54,312 nucleotides of DNA. It comes from Ectocarpus siliculosus. Taxonomy: Eukaryota > Sar > Phaeophyceae > Ectocarpales > Ectocarpaceae. The stretch covers positions 156,284 to 210,595 of the forward strand of contig FN649735.1 of NCBI GenBank assembly GCA_000310025.1, in the 5' to 3' direction. Shown piece by piece: positions 13,285 to 25,588 of the stretch. Under the pieces are notes generated by a model that did no database searches, had not been told where the DNA came from, and was given only the letters and a program-made list of their open reading frames with translations. The first letter of the stretch is position 1; each line of letters begins with the position of its first letter. The translations under genes were made by a program, and so were the position numbers.

Positions 13285-16200
13285 CCTCCCTGCCGTATCC
13301 CACCCCATGTTTACTGGCACCGCCACTCTGCTGGGTGCGGTGTTTTGTCTTGTTCTCTCGCAGGAGCCTTGGCCGATCAAGCAGTACGACGGCGATCGCA
13401 TCGAGGACCACTATTCGAAGAAGCTGTGGGCGGTCTTGGGGAGGTTCATCCGCATTGGGCCGCCCATCACGGCGTGGTACGCACAGCAGCAGCTCGACAA
13501 GCGGACGGCACCCTTTCTGCCCAAGGTGGTTTTTTGAGCGCAGAGTGGAAGGAGTCCACCTGTTGGAGGGGGGAGGATCAGGCGGAGGGTATTCCACGGC
13601 CGATCGAGGCGGTACATAGAGGCAGTGAACACGAGAGACAACAAAGAAGAGCGGGAGAGAAGCGGGGTAGAGAAATAGCTTTGCGACAATTGGAGGACCA
13701 TAGGTGTAAGCTACCCCGACACTCATCATTGGGATCAATGGCAAGAGAGGCGGATATGCAAACAGATGGACAGACCATCAGGCAGACAGATGTAGAGACG
13801 AAGAGGAACCGAAACAAAAGGAGAAAGCGAAGGAAAGAGGCCGATCCACGGATGCGCTTTCATCACCCCGGGTGTCCATCTCACGATTACATATTTTCGA
13901 GACTCGAGTACTAATTCGACGCCCTGCTGTGCCGTTTGCAAATGCTACCGCTCCCGCTATGTTAGCACGTGGCTGAGGCGATGAACGAGGACCGCGCGCA
14001 AGAGCTGCGCAAGATCCTCGCCGAGTCCGGCAGCGTAACCTTCATCAAGAGCGGGCAGGCCTTGTCTCTGAGGGGAGACCTGGTCAAGAATCGGGAGTAC
14101 GTGAGGGAGCTCACCAAGCTGCAGGCACGCGTGTTTTTTTTTTGTTGGGGTCTTCTCAGTCCTTGAAGTTTTCCATTGTTTCTTCAAGGACTTTGTACTA
14201 GGTATCCATGCCCCGAGGCACTCCTGGGGAGTTACGTGTTTGGGGTTTCAGGCAGGGAGCCTGCAGCACCACGTCATCCGGGTTGGCAAAATGCCGTTCT
14301 ACTGTAGGTGTGGATGAGATCGACGGAGGTGGATGTATCTGATTCGGACTCTTCGACGTCGTTTGTTGTTATCTGCGGAGAAGTGACTGCTGATATTGAT
14401 GCGTGGTCAACACTGTTGCTGTTGCTGCTGCTGCTGCTACTGCGCCGCGGCTGTCCTGTCGGCTTCCCTGCTCATGTTACCCGTTGCTGTACTCGTCAAC
14501 TCTTTGTCCCTCCCCACCGACCTTCCAATCACCGCCACCAGGATGAGGTCGGCACCTTTCCCAACTCCGTCGCCTTCGAGATCATGGAGGAGGACCTCGG
14601 GGTGCCCCCAGAGGAGGTTTTCGACTTCATCTACCCCGACCCCATCGCGTCCGCATCGATCGGCCAGGTGGGTGCACACGACGACCAGATCCCTCCCCTT
14701 GAAGCGTGTGGTAGATATAGCCTTCGAAGGGTTTTTCGTTTGAAATGAACATGTTGGAAAATGAATGCGGTCGGGGAAGTTTGGTTTATGATAGGGAATG
14801 GTGCGTACCCCTTCCCTGTGCTATTTCTTCATGAACTTAATTTCTCACGAAGGCGGTCCTTGGAATAACGCCGTCGAGAGATCTCCAGGGATGTGCCGTT
14901 CCGCGTTGGACCGGTCCCTTCTACATTTCTGTGGGCCAATCGTCAATCGTTCTAGAAAAGTGGGTTCCTTGTTTTTAGTTTTTCAGGGTCGAGGGTGAGT
15001 GGGTTTTACGTCGGCACGTCAGATACCAGTAGCCGTCTGCGCATCGATTGTGACCCGATGGGGTAACCCGAGACTTGTTGTCCTCTCCATGCGAAGCTCT
15101 GCGGTCATGCCCAGATTCGTTGTCCTACAAGATACTGGTAGCCATTATAGTTGGGAGGCAACCGCCACGGTGCACAAGTACTACTAACGTGCCTCCCGCA
15201 TCTCTCAAGGTGAGTAATGCGCCGCTCCCTCTGCTTACATACGAGCAAATGGTTCATCTTCAGCTGACACGAAGAACGGTAGATGACGACCAGGCTGAGG
15301 GTACACGCGATGGACAGAAGCTCGAAAAAGACGGTTATCCCGCCCATCATTTTGTGCAGTCGGCCCACGGCAGCGTGGGCGCAAGAACCCAAACCGAATG
15401 GATGAAATGAATCCCACCGTGCGCGCACTGCGTGTCCAGGTTTACAAAGCGCGGGTCCGCCGGACCGGAGCCCTCGTTGCCGTGAAGGTGCAAAGGCCAG
15501 ACGCCTTCCGATCGGCCGCGGTCGACATGTACCTTCTGCGGTGAGGGCGTTAGTTGAACGCGTTGCACGGGATGTTCCTCCTCTGCAGTAGCAGCAGCAG
15601 TAGCAGCAGCAGTAGCAGCAAGTAATGTACCAACAATGGCGTGCTTCGGTATGCGTGTGCGTGTGACGTGTTTCTTTTCTTAGTCGCGTTCTGCGGGTTC
15701 AAAGGACTGAACACCCGGGTGCCTGCCGATCGACGGGCGGACGGCGTGAACCTGCTCGGCATAGGAGGTGTTCTTTGTTGTTTGTTGTTTGGCTCTCGTT
15801 TCGGTTACTGCGGGTCTTTGATTGTTCTTCAGCTTGCGCTGTGGCCTTATGCTTTGGTGGGAAGGTTGCCCCGACAGCCAGGACAACAAAGGATACAAAA
15901 CAACACCTATGTAGTTGTATGCAGCAACATGCGTTGTCCTGAAGTGTGTTCGGAAGATGGCAGCCCGACCCCGGACACTTTCTCAATACAACAAGGCGGC
16001 GGCCCTTGTGTACCCGCTTCAGTACGAGAGGTTGTGATGAGGACAGTGGAGCCTTTCGTGCTCATGAGCAGTCCCAGGGACTGCAGAGATTCCACAAGTC
16101 TTGGGAGGGGGGACGGTTACGTTTTCCCGCGTTTCGGAGTGTGGAATCCACCTGCGTTGGTGTAACGTGTGCTGCTGCCGCCGCTGCTGTCTCTTTATAC

Positions 16201-19200
16201 CGCCGCCGCTCTTGCCGATGTGACCGTGCCGAAAATCCGCAGTCAAGGGGCGAGGTGGTTCAAGAAGGCCAAGAAGCTTCGGTCCGACATGGTCGGCGTG
16301 GCGGACGAGTTCGGCCGACAGCTGTTCAACGAGTTGGACTACGTGAAGGAGGCCTACAACTGCATCAGGTTCAAGGTGAGACGGTCGCCGTTGTTCTTAT
16401 TGTCTCCGTCTTCGTGGTCATCGTCGATGTCGTTTGTCGGTTTCGTTGTTGGTTCGCAGTGGTGGTGGTGGCATCGTGGGTGTCGTTTTTTCGCCGTTAT
16501 TTTGTCCTTCGTCGGCATCGTTGTCGACGACTGCGGCCAATGCGAACAGCTGCAGCAAGCGCGTGAACTACTTACGCCCGTCTAATATCCCAGTCTAACC
16601 CTAACGCTGAACCTCTCCGCAGGAACTCTACGGAAGCATTCCCGGGATTTACGTGCCGGACGTGGATCTTTCCCTCACCACGAGGTGAGCTCCCGCATGC
16701 ATCTTCTGACATTGCTGAGAGGGTTTTCCGCAGTAGTGCAGTTGCTTTCGCGGGACAGCACCGGCCGCGTCCATCCGAATGCTGTAGCTGCAGAAGTATG
16801 CAGCACTTTTGCTGCATGATACCGGCAGTGTTTTCTGCTCACGACGCCGCATTTTAAGTCGCTATTTTAGTTGCGTCGTACTTGGGCGTGGGCTGCGTAG
16901 ACAGAGAAGTTGATCCAAGTCGTTCGTTTGCACGTGCATGCTTGAAAAGAGCTGAATAGCTCTAGGCTGACACCGGTCCTCGTTCCGTAAAGAAACGCAG
17001 TAGGCAGTCGACAGGCACCACCCTTCAGAATCTTGGTATGTTTTGCGTTTCCTCCGTGGGACCCCGGATCATTGCTTGAAAATGACAAAAACGCACAGCA
17101 GTATATGCCGTCGTAAACCGCAAGTGGCGGTTAACGTGGATGGGCGTAGTGCGAGACAACGAACAAAGAGCCCTTGTTTTCTTGGCGCCACTGCACGTGC
17201 AGCGCTCTTGCTTTTGCTCAGGCGCGTGTTGATGGTGGACAGGCAGTAGCTGCGGTTTGGTTGCGGTGATGCCAAAGGAACCACCCCAAGATGAATCACA
17301 AGTGCAGTAGGCGGTATCACACAACATAGAGAGGGAAGTGATGATCTCACAAAACTCTCGAGAGGTTTGCACCCCCCTCTTCACTTCGCTGAGGCGCTCC
17401 CCTCGCTAACGATGTTCTTGTGCTGTGTGTGTCTTTTGGCAGGCGCGTGCTCGTTCAGGAGTGGGTAGAGGGAGAGAAGGGGCCTTGGATGGAGGACGGG
17501 GAAAAGTTGCTCACGATCGGCCTGCAGTGCTCCGTGCTCCAGGTCTTGGATTCGGGTGAGGAAAGCGATAAATACTGTGCCGCTTTCACCACACACATAT
17601 TTTAGTCTATGGATGCACTTGTGTTGGTGTTTCTGGGTTCTTATATTTTTTCGTTGATTTTTCGGAATGTGCGCCTTTTGGTCAGTACGTCCGTGACCAT
17701 TGAAGACGTCGGCGTGGGCTGGACCACCACGGATGAATAGACGGTACTACTGAGCAGAGACAGGAAACGTTTTTTTATCTGAACGGCTATAAAGATATAA
17801 CAACAAGATCGACGGCAACAACAACAGGGAGGAACATTAGTGTTGGGCGCCAATGGTTGGCCGAAGTGCTTGTTTCCAACTGCAACGATACGACGCACAC
17901 ACGATGCTCACGATCCACCTGCCACGGTCGCTACTAGAGGTCCTACTCTCTTTTTGTTGACTTGTTTCTTTGACTTCCTGAACGCATGGCGCTGTAATCC
18001 GCACGGAATACTCTCCCGTGGAACACAGGCTCACCGCAATAGGTACACTACGTTGCATCTATTAGAGTGGGAAATAGCAACTCCAGGAGCCTGCTGAAGC
18101 CTACGGCATGGAACCATACTACCTGAGCGTACGTCTAGCGGGCGATGTCCATCAGCAAGACTAGCAACGGCAGCAACAACACCTCCTCTAACCGAATACC
18201 GGCGCCTCTATGTACCCTCTCAAATGACTGCAGCCCACACCCTACGGCGCGTAGCAACCCTCGAATCATTTTGTTTTGGCCCCTTCCTTTCTTGCTTCGC
18301 TCGACGCGTCGGTCATGGGCAGGCTTTTTCCACGCGGATCCGCATCGCGGGAACCTTCTCCGTACGCCTGAGGGCAACCTGGCCTACCTCGACTTTGGGA
18401 TGATGGCCAATGTCACCGCGGAGAAAAGGCGAGGAGGATGAACAACATACACAATGCTGGCAGTGGAATGTGTCGGTAGATCTTTGCGTTGATGTCGGTT
18501 GTCGTTTTTTTGTTGTTCTTGTTGTTGATGACAGAATAAATTTAGTGATGATGGCAATGATGGTGGTGTGCACTTGACTTGACTAGATTTTGGGAGGAAG
18601 GGCACGCCCGTGGATTCTTGCTGTAATTTGCATTTGAAAAACGTATGTGTTCGTGCGGACGGCTGGGATTGTGGACAACCGGTTCGATCGACCTTGCAGC
18701 TGTATACCCCCTCGTCTCCTACGAGCACGGAAAGTGGCTGTGTGGCCAGACATGCCAAACCTTGTACCACACCATGTTGCTAAGGTGGAAAGCACGCAAA
18801 GACAACCTGGTAGCTGGTTTTTCATCAGCGTGCTTCATTAGCAGTCCACTGCTGTGGCTGCCTTGTGTTTTTGACAATCCGTTGTTACATTTCTATGTGT
18901 GGCAAGAACATGACTTCGCCCTTACACCAGAAGCAGGCACGGTGCGTCTTTAGCTGTAGGACGACTATGAGAAGCCAACAACAGAGCCCTTGCTCTTCCC
19001 CAATGCCCTTGTCTGTTGGCACCATTGCACAAAACTGTGAAAGATGACGACCCGTGCTATCACCGCGGACGCTGCGCAAAATTTAGGTACGCTTTGATCG
19101 GCGCCACCATGGGTCTCCAAAACCGGGACATGCGTCTCATCGCCAGCAACCTCGTCACCATGGGGTGAGCCGTAAATTGATGGAACATGTGGCCAAGAAG

Positions 19201-22200
19201 GGGTCGCCCGATCTGCTCGTCGAGATTTCCGTGAAACTGTAACGGGAAACACCACGCCATATGGCACGTCTCACATCTTGCTTTATTTGTCTTCGAGTTG
19301 TGACCATGTTGGACCGGACCCTGCGAGGAACAGCAGGTGTTTTCGTTCGTTAGCAGATGCCTCATGTCTCCCATCAAGCTCCCGTCGACGTGATGTGCGA
19401 GCCAACTTGCCGATAATTTGGTGGTGGTTGGACCGCGCCCCTCCTTACGGCCGTTCTCTTCCGACCTTGGATACCCGGTCCCCTGACCCCAATTCCGCCT
19501 GGGTAGACGAAACCCCGAAGTGATACGCCTGCTGCTTTGTAGGGATCCGAGGCATGCGGTCTTGAGAGCGAGGCATGCATGATCACACGCCCGATCAACA
19601 CGGAACTCCCTCCTCCCCACCGCGTCCCCCTTTCCCATCTCAAATCAGATTTTTGCCCGACGAGACCGACGTGAGCACTTTAGCCCCTGCCCTGGAGAAT
19701 GCCATCCTAGACGCTTCAGACGGGGAGGGAGCCAGCAAGCTCAACTTCACCCGTCTCAACGAGAACATCGGTGCCCTGTCCGAGGTGAAGGAGAAATCCG
19801 TTCCGGGTTTGCGGTGGGTTGGGCACAGTAAAGGCTCGCAGGCGTCGCCGTTGTCCCAAGCCGTGCCGCCCTTTTACCGCTGTGCTCGATACCTTGGGTT
19901 TACTTCGACCTAGCGACGGGTGGGAAGTAGTCCACATACTCGCGTGGCCCTCTTTTCCCTCTACTTCCCCCCTTGTTGCCACCTTTGTGGCACAGTAGGG
20001 AGGAGCGATCAGCCATCGGTGATGGTTGCTCTGTGAGAACGATGCTCCGTCCTCTCGAGGATGCGTGGTCATGGTCCAACCGCCAAGGCATGCCAAATGC
20101 CAAACATAAGAGTACGCCACCCCCTCGCTCCGCCACCCCCTCACTCCGCCACCCCCTGCCTTCCCGTCTGACGTTCCCCCTTGTTGTCGGTGCTGCCGGT
20201 CAGAGCATAACCATCCTTGTCTCTGGCCACCACACGTCCATCGTGACTGGGCGTTGTTTGTCACCACAAGCACCCCTCTCTCTGGCTGTCCGTTGTATCT
20301 CCCTTGTTTGCTGCAGGTGTTGACGTTCCGTGTGCCGCCCTTCTACTCACTAATCGTGAGAACCCTCACCATCCTGGAGGGGCTGGCGCTGTTCGTCGAC
20401 CCAGACTTCAGACTTATTAAGGTCAACGACGTTCGTTTTCTACCATGGATGTGTGTGAAATGTGCCCCCGCCCTTGAGTAGTTCAAGAACACTCGTGTTT
20501 TTGTTAGGCGATTGTCGATTGACTTCAGATAAGTACAGTAGCGCGGATTTTCGTAGAACGCCCCGGAAGCGTAGAAGAGTATGCGATTGTTGAAGATGGC
20601 CCTATGCATAAAATGCATGAAACGCGGGAAAGGTCTGTACCGCTTCAGCATCCGAACGGTGTGGCTCAGTCTCAAGATTCGCCTAGCCACGATGATTCCC
20701 TTTGCCGGCCTACGTTTCATTCAGGCCAAAGTGGTGGTCTGGAACATCAAATCGCTCAATCCTCTTTCTTCGCCGTCTCGCCAAATTCACGGGACCTCCC
20801 GTAAACGAATCAGGGCGCCTACCCGTACGTGGCGAAGCAAATCCTCAGTGAGGACAAACCTGAGATGGTGGCCCTCATGAAGGCTACGCTCATCAACACA
20901 GAGGGGACTATCGCGTGGCGTCGTCTCGAGCAGCTCGTGAGTTGTTTGCTCTCTCATGTTGTTGCTTGCGGTTGCCTGCTTGATGGCGCCGTGGCGGAGA
21001 CAGTGAGCAGGTCGGCTGTCTGCTATCACTGCTGCTGTTTATTTTCGTGGCATGCATATATTGATGTTGTTGTGGTTGGCGCTTTTTCGGTTCACGGACA
21101 CATTCGGATCCCGAAATGAATTTTTCCCCGTTGATATCGCCAGCGTGTACAATTCAATGCATTGATGTCTTTCTCTACGCGGTCGGTCCAACAACCACGG
21201 CGACGGCCACATACCGCTATCGCTGTCTTTATTTGTGCGCAGGTGACGATATCGGGAGCGGCCAAGGTCGCAACAACCAAGGAAGAGTTCGAGCAGCTGA
21301 AGGCGGCTCAGGCAAAGTCTGACATCAGAGAAAAATTCGCCACCAGCGGCCTGGGAGACGTGGACCCAGAGGTGAGAGAGACCCCCGATACGTAAACCTC
21401 CCCCCTCGATATCGTGAGAGTGCAGAAACTTTACGTCCGCCATCAGACGAAAGAAAAAAAAGGCCCGTATAGAAGGAGTTGAGATGGTATGCTCTAGCCT
21501 CAGGATGGCTGCATATGCTGTGGGGTTGATATTTCCATCGGCAACTATTTTGACGGCACCGCCGTTGTGATGCGTGTACTCGAGCCACCGGAAAGCGGTA
21601 AAAAGATTATTTGCAGTGTCGTGTTATCCTTTGAGGCTGAGTCTTACGGCTTGATTTTTTCCGGATTGGATTTGGGGGGGGGGGTCCTTTTCTGAGCCCA
21701 AAAATAATTTGGGGCATCTTTCGTGTAGGAAAATGGCAAATTCCAACAGCCCAAAATCCAAAAGCCCGAATTCCTATGGCGATTCCGGCCGGCCTGTTAG
21801 CAAAATTGGCCCATTTTTCAACAGCGATCTGGCTGGAATATCGCTGTTAGAAATGGGGAGGGGTACCCCCTGGTCACACCCCGATCTTGCCAGAACGAGG
21901 AACTACACCGTCTGCTGGCCAAACAGAGGCCAGTATCATGAGGCCATGCACAAACCCTCTGCAGGTATCTAAAATTCAGGGCGTTCTGCGTCGTGCTGGC
22001 CGCACACGAGCCGAACACGTCAACCCTGCCACATTGCTCTTCTGACGTTCTTGCCTTCTCGGCCGAAAAGGGCCGTTTTTGCGCTTGCTGCATTTGTGAC
22101 CAGTTGAAAACGCACGCCAGAGAGAGGCCTTACGCCGTCGACATCCACAAACTGCAGCCAATGGCGTGTGGTCATACTCATAATTTACCCTCTGCTCGCG

Positions 22201-25200
22201 CACCAGAAACAGAGCGTATTGTCTAGTTTTGATTCAACGCGGGCTACAAACGTGAACCAAAGTGTGTTGCGGTGGTGACCGTGTGGGCTTTTTTCTTGTT
22301 CCTCCGCGTGTTTGCTCCGTGTGTCACCCGCTACCAGTCAAAAACGCATGCCAGAGAGAGGCCTTTGGCCGACGACATCCACAAACAGCAGCCAGTGGCA
22401 TGTGGTCATACACATATGCTCTGCTCGCGTCCCAGAAACAGAGCGTATTGTCCAGTTTTGATTGCACACGGCCTGTATACGTGAACGGAAGTGTGTTGCG
22501 GTGTTGACTTTTTTTTTTATGTTGCCTTTTTTTTTCTGGTTGCTCTGAGCGTGATCAGTCCACAACGCATGCCAGAGAGAGGCCTTTGGCCGACGACATC
22601 CACAAACTGCAGCCACTGGCGTGCGATGATACACATGCCCTCTGCAGGCGACCTAAAAACAGGGCGCTCGGTGTCTTGTTGGTCGCACACGAGCCAAAAC
22701 CGTGAACTGAAGCATGTTGTGACCCACAAAAATCCTGAATCGGCCATTTTTTCCCCCGGAGAAAAACAAAATGCCTCGAGGAACCGTAAGAAGGTCGTTT
22801 GGATCCAGATAACGTTTCCCTTGCAGCCCACCCCCTCTCGACCGAGAGAAACAAAATACTCCGAAATAATCAAGCCGTACGACTCGGCCTGATAGGTCTA
22901 TTGCGCATCGAGAGAAAGAAGTTCCAAGCGGTGACAATTTTCAATTTTGAAAGCTTCTACGGCTACGGCTGGCGCAAAGGTTGTTTCTGGTACACATACT
23001 CAGATTACCCCATCAAACGTGTTCTGTCCACCATGTATTCGGTTGATGGCTGTATTTCGCAGGTCAATCTTGACCTAACGATCTCGGTGCTGAGCTTCCT
23101 GCTGTCGGACAACGCCCTATTTTTGAGGGACGCGCTGATCGACGAGCTCCTCGACACCATGGACGAGGTGAAAGATGCTGCTGATGCTGCTGCTGCTGCT
23201 GTTTCTGTCGTTGTCGTTAATGATGATCTTGGTAGATGGACTTCTCCACGACTTTCTCCGCGTACATAGCTCGTGCTCCACCGAAACGCTGCCGGTGCAT
23301 CAAGCTCTTTTCTCGCTTCCTTGACGTGTATGTCTGCGTCTTTGTCCTGCGGTGTCACCAAGATTATCCAAGCGCCGGCCGTTTCGCAGAACGAACCTCC
23401 ACGCATCCTCCGTTTGTACTGACTTGTTGTAATGTTCGATTTTTGTTCCTGGCAAAACAGGCCTCCTCGCAGAACGACCCTCTGCGCATCCTCCATTTGT
23501 ACTGAATTGTTCTTAAATGCTCGCTTTTTTACCGTGACGAAACAGTTCGGCGCCGCCTCGTACAACTTCGCGTCGTCGGCGACTAGGGGCCTTCTCCCAC
23601 GAAGCAAGGAGGAGTCCACCCAAAAGAAGCTTGACGCCGTCTGGGGCGTAGTTCAGCAAATTGTCGAGGTTCGTTGGCAAGCAACTCGCCACGATTTGGA
23701 GAAAATGGGGGCGTGCCTCTAGATGGGCACGGCATGGCGGCGGCACACGTCGAGCTTCATGTGCTCTGCTTGGTTTTGCAACGCAGCCACTGAGGGGGTG
23801 TTTGTTTTTGGGCAGTGTCGTAAAACGACGAATGTGTTCGTACCACGTTGTGACGGTGGTTTTCTCGATACTGTAGGTGTTGATCCTCAGCCCGCGACAT
23901 CGAGTCCTCCGTCGCGCATCACCCCCCCGGCCATGGAGAAGAAGACGAAGAGGACAACGGTTGGCAATTGCTTACCGGCACAAGAGTACATGGTACAGCA
24001 ACATTTCGGAACCCGCATACAGAGCCCTAAAACGTTCGAAGTGTCTGTACCATAACGAGCAATAGCCGTGCTGCATCTATGCCGAGTTGTGTCGCAACTT
24101 TGCTCAAAGGCGATGGCGACAAGCGCATTCATAGTCGCCCTCGACCTCCCATCCCATCGCCCTATTTCCGCCCCCTCTCGCCATTCAAGGACGCGTGGTC
24201 AATAGTCTAACCGCTGAGGCATGCAATACGCCCTCTCTCCCTTTCGTTTCATTTGTTCTCCGTCGTCTAGAACAACGCCGCCGAGGAGCAGCAAGCCGGC
24301 GGCGGAGGCGGGATGGGTGCGGGCTACCCCCAGCTTCGAAGCTTGTTCGCGTTCATGTCCGACCTGTTGGGGGACCCGAGACGGCGGCAGCAGCTAGGGC
24401 CCGTTCTCGACCAGCTGGGGGAGTTTGCGCGAGAGGTGTGTGTGTGTGCGTTGTGTCTTTTTATTACCATCACCGCGCTAACCGGCTGACCAATGAAATG
24501 GCGTGTGTGTGTGCACGGGGTATGTTGTCCATCACCAGTCGTGACAGCAGCAGTAGCAGGTTTTAGCAGTAGCGCTAGAGCTCTCGTGTGTTCGCCGTTT
24601 GACGGCTGACTGTCTCAAAGAATTCGGACCGGACGCAGAATATATTGCAGAGATAAGACGCATGGGAGGCATGCGTTCATGGGAGCGTACCTTCCCGTGA
24701 GTTTCGGTGCAAGGAGAGCAGAGTGGCATGGCTGTTCATATCCCGAAGCCTCTGCTCGAATGCTTGTATTCAGAAAAATGGTACGGTACCAGTGATCAGC
24801 TGTGGCTGTATTGCGTCGCCACCCATCAGGTTAGTGTTGTATTCGTTCGACTAGAAATATGTTGCTGTCGCTTCACCTATTAAACCCTAACCCTGACCAC
24901 CCCCCACCCCCGTTTCCCGTACGTGTCCCGCACCGACGGGTGTTGACAACATCCTGCTAGGTTTTTGCTCGAATCGTAGAGCGGCAGGCGACAAACGTCG
25001 TTCGCGGCGGTTTCGAGATGCTCAACCCTAGCCAGGCGTTCCCCGCCCTTGCAGACGTGTTGGACGTGGTGGCTCCTCCCCGGAATCAAAGGTAAGCGTG
25101 TTGAACGCTACTGGCTTTTTGCTGTCGCTGACAGATGGGTTAGCGCTGGTTGTTTTCGGCGGAAAGAAGGACGCCCGGAATAGGAGGGCGGATGGGTCTA

Positions 25201-25588
25201 CCTTGAAGGCGGATGTACAACAGAGCAGCCGTGCGGCATCCTTCTGGGCTGAGCCGTGTCAGAGGGAGTGAGATCCTTGATCGGCTACAATATCGAATGA
25301 AACTTGGGCTTAGGAAAGCGAGGGCACGGAACTCGGGGTAGGGGGAGACAGAGCGGGCTCCATTTAATGGAGTAAATACTCAACAAACGGAGTACCTCGC
25401 CAGGAGCTTACTCCACCCGGTGTTGCCTCTCCAGTTGGGTGTGCGAGGCGCCCGCCTCTCCGTCGCTCCGCCCGTTTGTTACCGCACTCAAGACCTCTGA
25501 ACGGCCCTCGTTCATCTCCCTTTTCTGTGCTCTGTCTCGCGCACGTTTTGGTAGGTTTGGGGGGCGTCAGGGAAGATCATCGAGCTGA
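12338..25588 (+). CDS. ABC1/UbiB/ADCK-family atypical protein kinase, probably organellar
   Basis: Exons: 12338-12637, 13364-13525, 13966-14124, 14542-14667, 15440-15540, 16243-16375, 16623-16684, 17443-17555, 18323-18428, 19087-19164, 19649-19784, 20317-20421, 20814-20936, 21243-21371, 23063-23167, 23546-23668, 24271-24435, 24961-25091, 25555-25588. Every phase fits (2,391 nt, 796 aa). Family signatures: KxGQ motif FIKSGQALS (K182, Q185), Ala-rich loop ASASIGQVYKA (about 243-253), VAVKVQRP lysine (K265), ExD-type NELDYVKEA, hinge QEWVEG, catalytic loop HADPHRGNLL (D391, N396) and metal-binding DFG (409-411). The family acts in mitochondrial quinone synthesis and in plastid prenyl-lipid or photoprotective control; length and tail resemble plant ABC1K proteins. 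A Gly-rich linker (about 688-705) and helical tail follow the kinase. The start is the first ATG in the only frame joining exon 2 in phase. Introns 3 and 9 have GC donors. Identity is firm; N-terminus and compartment are not. Confidence 0.92.
12660..12895. repeat. Two-copy tandem duplication in kinase intron 1
   Basis: Two units of about 115-120 bp lie head to tail (about 12663-12782 and 12783-12895). Each carries, in order, CACCCCGTGC, a CTCRCCCAGAAG block, CACCAATCGTG and a GAAGGGG block. The units have diverged by small changes. Confidence 0.6.
13220..13284. repeat. (CT)n/(GT)n compound microsatellite
   Basis: About 19 CT units, interrupted once, run directly into about 8 GT units, just upstream of the splice acceptor before exon 2 of the ABC1 kinase gene. 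The pyrimidine-rich run may contribute to acceptor recognition; that is inference. Confidence 0.8.
20009..20130 (+). repeat. Short interspersed tRNA-like repeat, copy A (kinase intron 11)
   Basis: This copy carries the family core: CTCCGTCCTCTCGAGG, then GTGGTCATGGTCCAACCGCC, GGCATGCC and ACATAAGAGTACGCC, ending in C-rich runs. The GGTC..GGTCYAACCGC..GGCATGC block resembles the 5' half of Leu/Ser-type (class II) tRNAs. It matches copy C, on the other strand, over more than 100 bp. Confidence 0.65.
21372..23062. other. Large intron 14 of the ABC1 kinase gene
   Basis: This 1.7-kb intron separates exons that join as DVDPE and VNLDLTISVLSF. It holds a G-run near 21676 and the array of roughly 230-bp repeats described separately. 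Frames read across it on both strands look like repeat translations, not exons. Confidence 0.7.
21935..22730. repeat. Tandem array of roughly 225-230-bp units
   Basis: Three similar units start at about 22111, 22344 and 22566, each marked by CGCAYGCCAGAGAGAGGC, then GACATCCACAAAC, a CTCTGC block and CAGAGCGTATTG or a variant. A partial unit matching the second half precedes them from about 21935. Spacings are 233 and 222 bp. The units carry no convincing long ORF. Confidence 0.75.
24185..24245 (+). repeat. Short interspersed tRNA-like repeat, copy B (kinase intron 16)
   Basis: This is a shortened copy: GGACGCGTGGTCAATAGTCT, then AACCGCTGAGGCATGCAATA, then a CT-rich end. It lacks the upstream CTCCGTCCTC block. 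Confidence 0.55.

Noticed and set aside
13039-13914. 291-residue plus-strand ORF through the CT/GT microsatellite
   Set aside because: It translates the microsatellite and crosses kinase exon 2 in the wrong frame.
15683-15770. Possible extra ABC1 kinase exon (GLNTRVPADRR)
   Set aside because: Its frame does not fit the phase-2 end of the preceding exon, whereas 15540 joins directly to 16243 and gives YLLRQGARWFKK.
23879-23960. Possible ABC1 kinase exon between exons 16 and 17
   Set aside because: It would insert an Arg/Pro-rich low-complexity stretch. Exons 16 and 17 already join in phase without it.
24882-24900. CCCTAA-like telomere motif
   Set aside because: Only about one and a half units; also a single CTAACCCTAA near 16596. 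No array.
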